NCBI GenBank assembly: GCA_903813345.2
Contig: CAIIXF020000002.1
Coordinates: 33,994,109 to 34,058,108 of the forward strand
Direction: 5' to 3'
Origin: Owenia fusiformis
Lineage: Eukaryota > Annelida > Polychaeta > Sabellida > Oweniidae
Length of the DNA stretch: 64,000 bases
A program made the position numbers and the translations under genes. Shown here in pieces: positions 22,101 through 31,836 of the stretch (the stretch's first letter is position 1; every line of letters starts with the position of its first letter). The notes under the pieces were generated by a model. The model searched no databases. It saw nothing but the letters and a program-made list of their open reading frames with translations, and was not told where the DNA came from.

Positions 22101-25100
22101 AAATTCTTACATCTACACATACACAGCATTCACAGATTTTTCATTGAAATGAAATAACAATAAATTGCAGACAAATCCTTTAGATGTTATGTGATATACG
22201 ACAAATCATCCGTTACATTTATATAATACAATACAGATAAACGTTACCTGTGATTAGCGACCTGACAACTGTTCCCTATTAATGTACCATAGTTTGGTTG
22301 ATCAGACACATCTTTCTGCCTGAAACCACACGTCATTAGATCATCAGTTCTATCTCCGTTAAGATTCTGACACAGTCCTTCTAGTTCTCCACCCCATGCC
22401 TCACTGTCTAAATAGACCAGGACTTCATGGTTGCCATCAAAAAGCAGACGTAGTCTCAATGTTGGAACGCTGATTTGTATGAACTCGTCATGCGATTTTA
22501 TTGGAGTATCACATCCACCATCAACACATTTTTCAATCCGTACCAAGTGATATGTGTAGTAGTCTGTGAATTGAATTGGCCTATCCAGGTTTAACCTTTT
22601 CCCATTCCACTACAAAATATTATGCCATTTAATGCTATAGGGCAAAACAAATACCTAATTATATAAATAAACGGATAGCAAATAAATTAGGTTAAACAAA
22701 TATATATTATGGACATATATAAATATTGCTTTTATAGATTGTATAGTTTCAAAAATTAGAAAAAATGAGACATACCGATACAATTTTTCCCTGACTGATT
22801 CTGAAGACGTCTTTAGTCAAATGTAGCTCAACATAATCGGTGGTAGAAACCGTCGCACCCTTGTGTGATTTTTTGTTTTTGGCCTGAATGCTAAATTTCA
22901 GCTCACTTTTCAGCATTTTTGTAGTGGGTTTTACAAGATAGTATTTACAGTCACCCTGCATGTCGTAATTTTTCTTGTCGAATGTAATGTAATGAACATC
23001 TCCCCATCCTCGACACATCACCATGTCTGCAATTAAAAGAAATATAGTGGATCTGTTTCATAATTATTTATGTAGGTTAACCAAAATGTCAGATAAAAAG
23101 TTAGACATTCTTGCTTCTAAAGCACAAAACCTCTAAGCCCAATCATGAAAACATAAGGTACATAAACAGTGAATGATAATATGTAAGTGTGTGCTTACCT
23201 TCGTCATCACCCTTCTTCATTGAACAGTCATTTCCAGTATATCCTGGTGCGCAGATGCAACCACATACCGTTTTCTTGCCATTGTAATATCTTTTGTGCC
23301 AGCCTCCATTGTAACATATACTACCAATACAACTTCCTGAATAAAACACAGAATCAGGTTATCGACATACATTAAAACAAACATAGAAACAACCTCGAAA
23401 ATCCAGATGCATCCATGAACCGGTTTGGCTCGAAACCTTTAAACAAGCATCGACACAGATGATTTTATGACGGAAAATCTCAAAAAACATTTACAAAGAA
23501 TGCCCCAAAAAATGCCCAATTATTACCTTTCATACATAGAAACATATCTGAAAATTCCAGATGAATCACTTATACGGTTTGGATGGAAACCTGTAGACAA
23601 GCCTCTAGAGACAAGATTTAAGGACGGGAAATCAAAAATGGCCGCCTTAAAATTTACCCAGAATGCCAAAAAACTAAGCATTCTAAAGTTTCATACCTAG
23701 AAACATCCCTGAAAATTTCAGATGAATCCATAAAACAATGGAAACCTTGAGACAATATTATTAATTTCTGGCGTTTTGATTTATATCATAACTTGTTATG
23801 TTTGATAAAGATAAAGAAAGGTGTATTGAATATGCTTATATACATTGTTTAAAACATGGAAACGACGTGTTATTTTCGAAAACTAACTGGTGAGAAAATT
23901 CGCCAATGGAGGTGGTACGAAAAAGACATAATCTGTTAACTCTTAAGCTCCGGGACTTTCCCCTATCTTATTTCAGATGAAACCCTGTAACGATTTGGCT
24001 TGAAACCACATGTAAACAATGTTTATTGGGACGCCCGCCCGTCCGGTAAACTTATCACAATTTAGCACAGATGGGTGAGATAAAAATATATTTCTGTAAG
24101 TCTGTTCTTCTAAATATCTCTGCTGGCCTACATATCCTAGGAAAATGTCATGTGATTATATCGAAGAATTAAGAATATGTAAGCGCAAGGGCAAACGGGA
24201 AAACACAGAAATGGAAAATAGAGAGATAGCATCAGTTGATGATTTCCCCTTGTAATTTAACATTCTTAGATACATGGTGTTTGCCATTGATATATCTCAT
24301 CCTAATGAGCATATGCCTTAAACACATCTTCAGAATATGGTTTATGATATCACATCCATAAGCAAACTTACCATCAATATGACAATGCTTCATTATTTTT
24401 CCACACGCCTTTGCAACATCAGCCCTTGCCTCACATTTCGTATCTAATGTCGGTGCACTGTATATATCCATGACACAACTTCTTGTTTTGAATGGTTTGT
24501 GTTCGATTCTTTTACCAAAGCATACGTCGTTCAGATTGCACGCCATCCGCGCTGTCATAAAAGCGCCGGCGTCGAATTCCTGATTTGGATTATTCCAAGG
24601 TATATCCCAATTGTCTGTTCCCGGACAACCACAGTTATCGCTACCAGAGATAAAAAAAATATAAATTTAAGCTCAATTCAAACTAGATTAGTGAAATTGA
24701 ACAACCGAGTTTGAAAGCAAAATATTGAGCATTATTGTGATATAAGCGAAAATTAGAAAATTAGATTTTGACCTAAGTATGATTTGCACTTCAAAAAAAG
24801 TAATACTAGTATCCTACAAATGTCCGATCATACGTTCGAATAATAGTTGGGTTTCAAATATTAATTGAGTGACATATATGAGAAAAGTGTTAATGCTACC
24901 AGGGGGAATCGGACCTGCAGGCCTTACAATTTATGTTTTTTTGTGTTTCGGAAAAGTCGATATGTGATGTATATGCTTAGTTCTTCGGAGAAATCTACAA
25001 ATATTTCGTCGCGGTTTTATCTTTACTTCGTTTTTTCAATCAGCGCCATCACTTTTCAAACGACGTTACCTTGAAATATCAATATATCATGCTATTCTCA

Positions 25101-28100
25101 TACTTATAAAACTTAATTTGGCTGTCATTCACCATTTATTAAGCAGTTAAAAATTAATTTGCTCCATGATATTTTTGGACCTAATTTTCGGACACCGATA
25201 TCTCGAAATCGGTTTGAGATATCAAAAAACTATTTCTAACACGTGTTTCTACTTTTTTATGAGGAATATGGAAAAAACAGAGCGAAAATATTGAAGGACG
25301 AAAAGCGACAAGAAATTAAACAACGTACCGAATTTAACTAAGTTCTTGACCTTTGACCTAGATAAAAAGTTGACCCCATTTCCCACCAACTAAATACAAT
25401 ATACTTAATTGACCATATAATTGTCTTCATTAAGAACGTTATGGTTGTTGGGAAATCTTGCGAGAGTATAATAGTTTGAATCAAAATATTTATGTTTTTG
25501 ACCCGTTGTGATGAAAGACATTTTTCGACCCGAAAGCCGGAAGTTTTTTTCAGCAAATGTTATTTTAAAAAATCAAGACATTTACACCTCTTTAAATATT
25601 GCTTCAAATGTTGCTGCGCTATAATGTGCTACGGATCCTTTCATATTCGGAAGTCATACCATGATGATACATGCAGGTTGATTACGTATTTAATAACGAG
25701 ACGTATTGAGGTAAGAATAATTCATAAATGGTTGTAAACGTTTCAGAGAGACACATACAATCTGCAATAATGACTTTCCTGAGATCAGAGCTTTTATTAC
25801 AGATGGAGATAAACATATTTTATTAGACATCACCTCTCACGAATTTCTTCATTTTAGCTTGTTTTTGTGAATTGTGACATCGTAATCAATAACTTTCACA
25901 ATTTCTACAACATTAAAGATAAGTCACGTGGTGTTTTATATCTAATTAAAGGAATAATATCGAGGATATTAACACAATTGGAATTACATGTTGAACAACT
26001 AATAAACATACTTTTTGTGTCTCGGTTGAATTGCTATGAAGCAAAATGTTCTAATGTGTCTCATCAAATCGACGATATTGTGACAAGGAATTTACCAAGG
26101 GGAGTTTATAATTTTTGTGCAAAGGACGATTCTCGGTTTGGAGAACGAAGTTCATCAATCTAAATGAGCATTATTCCTGCTTCGGACAAATTTGATTTTT
26201 TTTACATAATATAGATTTGAATGTCTTCTTTTGAATAGTCATAATTTAATTTGGGTAATATTTCTAGATTTTTCGCAAAAAAATATTAGCGCAGTACACT
26301 GATGAATTATTTTCCCCAAATCAAGACTTGTATCTTATTAAATCGGTCTAATTGAGCGTTATCCCTGCTTCAGACCAATTTGTTATTTTTACATCTTGTA
26401 GATTTAAGTGTCCTCTTTTGAATATTCATATTTTAATTTGGGTAATATTTCAATATTTTTCATGGAAAAAATTATTAGCCCAGGAGACTGTTTTCCAAAC
26501 CGAGAATCGTTCTTTCCTTCTTGGATCAAAAAATGTCATTTTCATTAGGTAAACTTACGATAGATGGCGAAGTGTCTAAAGGATGGTGGGGACTCGCGTG
26601 ACACAAAAAACATCAATTCATTCAGCAGATGGCGTAGTTACGACGAAACCCGATTAGCTCAGCTTGAATTTTGCGCTTGCAGTCGATCAAAACTGAAGCT
26701 TCTTTCATCGCTATCGAGGTGAGTGATTTTTTCAAGCTCTGGTATTTTGACAAAAGTAAGTTAATGGCATAGCCAATCTTCAGGGCAGGTTTAAGGCACC
26801 AACGATTTATATTGGCGTTTTTCTAAGGATTTAATCCCGAGTTATCGGCATTCAACCTTTAAAATGAATAATTTCCGCATATTTTTGCACATAATACATG
26901 GTTTATCCGTGTGAACCTAAATACGTCTTAGTATGATTGCCCACCCTGTACATATTTTCGAACAGCATTTTAAATAATTATATGTTTTAACCACATTTGA
27001 TATGTTTACTTTAAACTTGAACGAGATAGAAACAACAGGGAGGGGACATGGGAAATACAAGATGTTTGGGTGAGGAGTTTATGACAATAATAATTCTAAA
27101 GCAATAACTTACAACCATAATTCTTCAGAGAGTCCTCCCTCAATATCACAAAGGGAACCATGGATCATTCCAAAGACTCTTCCAGGGTTGACATAATTCC
27201 TTATAAATTCTGGGAAATCATCATCAGGATCACCATTAAAGTTTCCACACATTCCTGATATTTCTTTGCCTTTGTAGCTTTGAGGTATCTTGAAGTGTAC
27301 TCGACCTGTACCCCTTCCGTTAAACGACAGTTCAAACCCAACTGGCCATACGGTTATGTAAACCGTTTCGTCATATTCGTCAATAAATATCGTCCAAGGT
27401 CCATCAACAGGAACAAATTCAGTCTCTTCGTAATAAGGAAGTGATATAGATTCTAGTGTCATCTGAAACAGTATTTATAATCTTAATCCAGGACTAGTAC
27501 AAAGAAGTATTGGCTCTAAATCAATATTAATCTCATGCAGAAAGGTACATAATTAAATTACTAAGTCTGAAATTTGAACTCACTTGTATGACTGGTAAAT
27601 CATCGTTAATATAAACATAAGGGATGAAACAAGTTTAAGTTTGCTATATACACGTATCTCTATATTATACCGATGTCATGAGAAATAACTTAAATATACA
27701 GCTTTTAACATTTTGCATTTTTTTAAATAGATACCATGGGCATTATCTATTTTCTTACTAAATCACTAATAGTCATTTGCATTGTAGTACTTCTTAAAAT
27801 ATGAGTTGAAAGCCAATGAATTAAAGAATATGTTTTTGGCATCATCTTGAAGAAAAATCAATTTTGAATATTATCAAAACATCAAAAATGATTAGTCTCA
27901 TTAAAAAGTAAACAAAAAGACCAATAAGGAAAAGAGGTATCAAAACGTTCTCTTCGAGTGTTGCATTGTGGGTAATTATTCAAGAACACATTCAAATAAA
28001 AATATAATTTGTGTTGGAATGTTCAGTTTTATTATTGCCATAATTATGATGAATTCCATTTTCTATTATATCATCAACACGTATGCAGATAATCATGTTT

Positions 28101-29967
28101 TAATTTTTGGATTATTTCTTAAAATCATACATGAAAATCACAAAATAAGATTTTCCTTGGAATGTGTATAGGTTTTTTAAGCATTTCTTCTCCAATTTTG
28201 ATAATCCAAGACGATGCTTATGTATGAAAGATGGGAAGTTGCCTACCCTTCTATTGAAAGCCCATGAAGATACAGAAAGCCTAGATGCTGACAATGAATT
28301 AATTTAGACAATCAAACGTTTTTAAATCTGATTTAAATTCCTACCTCATCTCTGACTTCCCTGTCCCTATTTATACTGTACATATGTTGACCCAATTCAA
28401 TTTCCACTGTGTTTATATACGAAACATCACCAGGCCATTCTGGATCTCCTCCTCCATGTTCATGTTCCGAATCCACCTCATGGTCCCCTGTTAAAAGATG
28501 GACATTCACTCTGAAGATAGGATGATCATGGCCGTCTATTCCATCGTATAACAAAGCTAAGGTTTGCCAGCAACCAGTCTGGACATCGTATGTGTGGCCA
28601 TCGAATGTGATATAATGAGCAGCACCCCATACACGGCATTCCGCGGCATCTATTATAAACATCGGTTTATTAATTAAATATTCAAAATGTGTTTTGTATC
28701 TTGTGAAGACGACAGACCATATGTGGGTGTTGGCGTTTTCGACATAGCTTATCTAAATGTATTACGTTTATCAGAAATATAAACATCGATGCCTTCATAA
28801 GTACGTATGTTTTTCATCACGAGTCATTATGTCCTTTTTGTATGCCAGTTTCATCATTATTAGTATACCCATAACGTTTATGTAGATATATGAAGAAAAT
28901 ATGGGGCCCTTAACTACAAAATATCAATTTTCGGTAAAATAATTTAAATTACTACAAATTAGGAATTAATCTTACTAATTACCATTGAGAACACAAAACG
29001 GACAATCGCATTTACAGCGAACGCCACTAGTAGTTTCGCTACAAACCGGATCAAAATTAGTTGGACACTCTAATTGCCCTTGTTCTGTTGTCGCCGTTGG
29101 TCGCTGGGTTGTCCGCCTTGGTGTTGTCCGCCTTGCCGTCGTTGTTCTAGGCGTTGTTCGTCTTAGAGTAGTAGGTCTCGGTGTCGTTGGTCTCGGTGTA
29201 GCAGGTCTTGGTGTCGTTTGTCTTCTATAAGTCCTGGGTGTGGTTTGTTGTACAGTAGTGGTATCCGATGCTGCGTCATCACATTCATAGCCGTCTTTAA
29301 AATCACTTGCTTTCTTCAAAAGTGACTTAAACATCGATTCTATTTTGGAAAGTACCTTAGACACTTTTAGTAGCTGTTTACTGAAGGGTTTGAAAATCTT
29401 TTTCAGAGAGGTCAGTGTCGTCTTTTCCGAACCATCATCAAGCTTTTTAAGTGCACTGGCTATATCTTTACCCCATCTTTTACCAAGTGACGACAGAGTA
29501 TTAATTTGCGATCGTTTTTGTTCCCATGTTAGTGAATCAAACGAGGACAAGTAGTCATCGGCCTGTTTCATTAGATTGTCTCCTAATATACTGATGTAAT
29601 TATTTTCGTCCAGTTCCCTGTACTTTGATTTGACGCGGGGAGAGCCTGAACTCATGGCCGAAATTCCCTTTTGGATAAGTTTGACCTGTTTTGGCATTGG
29701 CTTTAGACTTTTAAGAATCGCTCTCAGTGACTTCTTTTCTGCAGAGGTCAACGTGTCGTCAGTTTTACTTTCTCCGAGTATGACTTTATAAATATCATTT
29801 AAGTTCTTCATTAAGTCGGGCATTGCTTTAGTCTTGTAGGTGTTCGTTAAGTCAATGCTATCTTGAATTCCATCGCATATTGCCACTGATTGACCTACCA
29901 CATTTCTGTAGACTAGCGCCACCACGACGAGGCGCAAAATTAATAAATCTAAAATGTGAAAGACCAT
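15872..29967 (-). CDS. Secreted multi-VWD/C8/EGF protein (left paralogue, complete, 14 exons, 1,375 aa)
   Basis: Exons, 5' to 3': 29967-28983, 28649-28345, 27462-27113, 24640-24372, 23336-23199, 23026-22776, 22609-22248, 22051-21789, 21677-21573, 20966-20838, 20217-19886, 19593-19365, 17281-17140 and 16139-15872. All introns are GT-AG, phases agree throughout, and the total is 4,128 nt with one stop. The order is signal peptide, helical region, Thr/Pro/Arg-rich linker, Cys-rich cap, VWD1-C8-EGF, VWD2-C8-EGF-EGF, VWD3-C8. VWD signatures include GDPHYNTFDG and GMCGNFNGDPDDD. VWD-C8 assemblies of this type (zonadhesin, FCGBP, mucins) form disulphide-linked extracellular polymers or adhesive layers, so a matrix, mucus or adhesion role is likely but unproven. 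Nothing in it looks broken. A tandem paralogue lies at 51147-62975. Confidence 0.9.
17140..17281 (-). CDS. Left VWD gene exon 13 (end of VWD3)
   Basis: Acceptor TTGCAG, donor GTATGT, 142 nt. It encodes [20 protein letters not shown] and ends LPLYDDE. The GMCGNYNG-x-x-DDD motif is the calcium-binding and disulphide end of a VWD domain. Confidence 0.88.
17675..17830 (-). repeat. Possible LINE 3' tail (CR1-like)
   Basis: On the - strand the segment ends GTCATGCTGTACCTTTTATA, then (AATA)n. Short AATA-type tails of this kind occur at the 3' ends of CR1/L2-like LINEs. It interrupts the left arm of the foldback element, since the right arm lacks it. Confidence 0.3.
18370..18746. repeat. Duplicate of intron 10 sequence inside the foldback element
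   Basis: TTAAAACTATGAAACATTTT through TAATTAATCGTTTCACAAG matches 20375-20798 in the same orientation over almost its whole length. The source copy has an extra internal tandem duplication (ACTGGATGACATAATTTTTC twice) that this copy lacks. Related sequence also sits at the same intron position of the right paralogue (about 58710-58890), which marks intron 10 as the original location. Confidence 0.75.
19365..19593 (-). CDS. Left VWD gene exon 12 (middle of VWD3)
   Basis: Acceptor CTTGTAG, donor GTATGT, 229 nt, phase 0 in and phase 1 out. It encodes beta-strand-like residues including WNGVVTVEILPMAIKVQF and ARIYLDEYWKERVKG. It matches exon 56920-57148 of the right paralogue. Confidence 0.87.
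19886..20217 (-). CDS. Left VWD gene exon 11 (start of VWD3)
   Basis: Acceptor TTAAAG, donor GTAGGT, 332 nt. It encodes [20 protein letters not shown], then [10 protein letters not shown], the opening strands of a VWD domain. It has 16 residues (around FPYMYFEYGNDYEVAA) that the right paralogue lacks. Confidence 0.88.
20838..20966 (-). CDS. Left VWD gene exon 10 (EGF-like)
   Basis: Acceptor TCTCAG, donor GTAGGG, 129 nt, phase 1 at both ends. The cysteine pattern is [20 protein letters not shown], then C; a compact EGF/integrin-EGF-like module. The matching paralogue exon is 58931-59059. Confidence 0.87.
21573..21677 (-). CDS. Left VWD gene exon 9 (EGF-like)
   Basis: Acceptor TTCAAG, donor GTTAGT, 105 nt, phase 1 at both ends. 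It encodes [20 protein letters not shown], then KTGFNGVGC, a symmetric phase-1 EGF exon as expected for a shuffled module. Confidence 0.85.
21789..22051 (-). CDS. Left VWD gene exon 8 (C8-like)
   Basis: Acceptor ATGTAG, donor GTAAGA, 263 nt. Cysteines: [18 protein letters not shown], then [26 protein letters not shown]. This fits a C8 module following VWD2. Confidence 0.88.
22248..22609 (-). CDS. Left VWD gene exon 7 (second half of VWD2)
   Basis: Acceptor TTGTAG, donor GTAACG, 362 nt, phase 0 in and phase 2 out. It encodes [20 protein letters not shown] and QNLNGDRTDD. The usual GxCGNxNG is changed to GLCQNLNG, so the motif is diverged in VWD2. Confidence 0.88.
22776..23026 (-). CDS. Left VWD gene exon 6 (first half of VWD2)
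   Basis: Acceptor ATTGCAG, donor GTATGT, 251 nt. It encodes [20 protein letters not shown], then QGDCKYYLV, the VWD opening. The right paralogue exon is nearly identical (62023-62273). Confidence 0.9.
23199..23336 (-). CDS. Left VWD gene exon 5 (EGF-like)
   Basis: Acceptor ATTCAG, donor GTAAGC, 138 nt, phase 1 at both ends. It encodes [20 protein letters not shown], then CGCICAPGYTGNDC; the last part is the classic EGF C-terminal pattern. Confidence 0.88.
23381..23760. repeat. About three tandem units of a diverged 155-160 bp repeat (intron 4)
   Basis: ACATAGAAACA..CCTGAAAAT..CAGATGAATC recurs near 23381, 23535 and 23695, followed each time by GGTTTGG-type and GAAACCT-type sequence. ATGGCCGCC occurs once. 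A related repeat family is seen at 33700-34240. Confidence 0.5.
24372..24640 (-). CDS. Left VWD gene exon 4 (C8-like)
   Basis: Acceptor GGTAG, donor GTAAGT, 269 nt. It encodes DNCGCPGTDNWDIPW and a Cys-rich part (ACNLNDVC, RSCVMDIY, KCEARADVAKACG). It follows VWD1 as C8 does in VWF-like proteins. No paralogous copy is visible because the right gene runs off the window. Confidence 0.82.
26117..26515. repeat. Inverted-repeat element around a tandem duplication (intron 3)
   Basis: The ends are inverted: ACGATTCTCGGTTTGGAGAA (left) and TTTTCCAAACCGAGAATCGT (right). Inside are two diverged head-to-tail units of about 185 bp (26157-26345 and 26346-26510), each opening TCTAA.TGAGC.TTAT and holding AATTTGGGTAATATTTC. 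Confidence 0.65.
27113..27462 (-). CDS. Left VWD gene exon 3 (second half of VWD1)
   Basis: Acceptor TTTCAG, donor GTAAGT, 350 nt, phase 0 in and phase 2 out. It encodes ISGMCGNFNGDPDDDFPEFI, the canonical VWD calcium and disulphide motif, and ends GGLSEELW. Confidence 0.9.
28345..28649 (-). CDS. Left VWD gene exon 2 (first half of VWD1)
   Basis: Acceptor ATAATAG, donor GTAGGA, 305 nt. It encodes CRVWGAAHYITFDGHTYDVQ; the usual GDPH is GAAH here. An acidic and His-rich stretch (HEVDSEHEHGGGDPE) interrupts the strands. Confidence 0.9.
28983..29967 (-). CDS. Left VWD gene exon 1 (signal peptide, helical region, Thr-rich linker)
   Basis: It starts at ATG 29965-29967. Residues 1-25 (MVFHILDLLILRLVVVALVY and following) are a signal peptide. 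Residues about 27-230 are polar, Lys/Leu/Ser-rich and largely helical, with no family I recognise. Residues about 237-300 are repeats of TTPRP/TTPRR type, a likely O-glycosylated linker. A Cys-rich cap (CPTNFDPVC, CKCDCPFC) closes the exon. The donor GTAATT gives a phase-1 join to VWD1. The bulky N-terminal half is what sets this protein apart from plain VWD repeats. Confidence 0.87.
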
Positions 29968-29999
29968 CTTTCATTATCTTATATGAAACTCACTGAACA

Positions 30000-30009
30000 C
30001 TATATATTA
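30000..30009 (-). promoter_or_regulatory. TATA-like sequence upstream of the left VWD gene
   Basis: TTAATATATA on the - strand is about 35-40 nt before the start codon. If it were the TATA box, the 5' UTR would be under about 15 nt, which is short, so an upstream non-coding exon is as likely. Confidence 0.2.
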
Positions 30010-31730
30010 ATCGTGTATTATTCTTGGATTGCATACGTGTTATGCTGTTTGATCGCATGAGTACCATTGTGTTTTCTTCATTTATAAAGCTTCGTATATA
30101 AAACTATCAAATATACAGCTCGTATTATATGTAGTATAAGAACTAAAAATAAGAAGTCCACGAAGTGTGATACAACGGTTTAGTAATTTCAAATTATGAT
30201 CGAGTCAATATATCTACTTACCCATACTTCCAGTTAATATAAATAACTTCAGGAAAGTCTACAGTTATATACAAAAACATGTTATGGAAAGTCCATGACA
30301 TTAAATCTTGGACAGATAGGAAACAATTCGATTTCAAAATAATAATAAACCACCTGTTTAACGCAATGAGTGTCCCTTTCTCATGATAACAATGAGAAAT
30401 ACAGGAAAAACAATGACTCTTCATTAATTAGATTTTGTAAAACGTGACTGACCTTTACAGGAATACTCGGTTGACATTTCCGACTGCTAAAACAAAGCAG
30501 GACTTTCGTAGAACGGAGAACAATAAATGAACTACAGGCAAAATAGAACAAACATGTTTCAAAGTGCGCCATTGTCCGAATACACTGAGTTAAGGCCGTG
30601 CCTCTTGTGAAGTAGGAACAATAGAGACGAATATCTATGGTAGATATTAATTGTGTTTCACTGCGCTGCTGCTTCATATTTTTATTCACTTTGCTTTTAC
30701 TGAAGGCTGTATTCATGTTTATCACGACATTAAAACATGACTGTGTAATTTCTAAATCATCGATATGATTAGTTTTCAATAGATTTAATAATATACTATC
30801 CTTCTTCAATTGTGTATTGTGCATTTAGCTTATGCCTTGGTCACATTTGCTACGATTTTCTCAACAGTACTCGGCCGATTGAGTATTTTGTTCAAAATTA
30901 TATTCAGTTTTGAACAAAATACTCAATCGGCCGGCGCCTGGGAAAATCTTGGCAAATGTGACCGAGGCATCAAAAATTCCTGTATTTTATCAAACTACCG
31001 AACGCTTATCAAACTAAATGTTCGTAGTTTTGGAATAAATATTCCATAGACTGACAGAATCCTACATATAATAGCTCACTATAAATATGTTAACGGATCC
31101 GGCTTAAAACTTCAGATTTCAACCTTTTTTAGTTTATGTTTTTTCCTATTTTTCCCAAATGTTTTTAATTTTTATTATCCAATATTATCATATGATACTG
31201 ATACAGGTCTGTGCTAGAATATCTTGTAGATTATGTCAACAAGTCGGGAAATAATAAAAAGATAAGTCACAACCTAGAGGTCGCGACATTTGGTTACCAA
31301 AACGGATCCGTTTCGCTAACTAGTTTGAAGGTTGCAGTATCATCAAAGAAGCGTATAAGAAACAGTACAAACTAAAGTGATGCTTTCCCAAAGGTGGATC
31401 GAGGCAAAATTATCAAACAACTACATTATTAAATAACTTCCAACAATGTTTCATTATGGAAACTGCTGTAAACAACATTACGGTACAGAGTACAATTCCT
31501 AAAAATTGCTAAAATTTGTAAAAACGTTATAGTAAGCTATGTTATAAGTTTGTTTAAAATCTGCATATGATTTAACAAAATAAACGTTAGAGTTTATCTT
31601 AGAGTCAGACGGATGAGCTTGATATAATAGTAATTAGACAACAGCAACGCCAAAGCGTAGAAAATCCCATTGAACAGCCATGACTGGCATTTTTACAAAC
31701 AAAGTATATGGCAAAATTGGCAGCCATTTT
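30010..31730. other. Region upstream of the left VWD gene; only a palindromic MITE recognised
   Basis: Apart from the palindrome at 30834-30968, I see only AT-rich sequence with short frames. A 147-codon open frame on the - strand (30381-30824) has no recognisable domain and runs into the palindrome. I do not call it a gene. Confidence 0.4.
30834..30968. repeat. Palindromic MITE, arms about 65 bp
   Basis: GCCTTGGTCACATTTGC is mirrored by GCAAATGTGACCGAGGC. The inner ACTCGGCCGATTGAGTATTT is mirrored by AAATACTCAATCGGCCGG around a short TATTCAG loop. The ends abut AT on both sides. Confidence 0.85.
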
Positions 31731-31836
31731 TCAAAATGACCACCTTCTACCGCAAATGTCATTTAGACATTGTACCATGCTTAAAGTATTTACATACCAA
31801 ATATGAACAGAATCGCTCCACTGCTTTTCGAGTTAT
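31730..31836. repeat. Unit of the ATGGCCGCC-type repeat family, interrupted by the next element
   Basis: It has the same layout as the units at 33900-34240: CACCTTCTACC, then GTCAT.AGACA.TGTACCATGC, then CATACCAAATAT and ending CTGCTTTTCGAGTTAT. The element at 31837-33510 is inserted right after that TTAT. Confidence 0.6.

Noticed and set aside
28985-29230. Val-rich frame antisense to exon 1 of the left VWD gene
   Set aside because: Mirror of the Thr/Pro/Arg codon repeats; the sense frame has the signal peptide and correct splice phase.
30381-30824. 147-codon open frame on the - strand
   Set aside because: No domain, no signal peptide and no splice context; composition fits AT-rich non-coding DNA, and it abuts a palindromic MITE.
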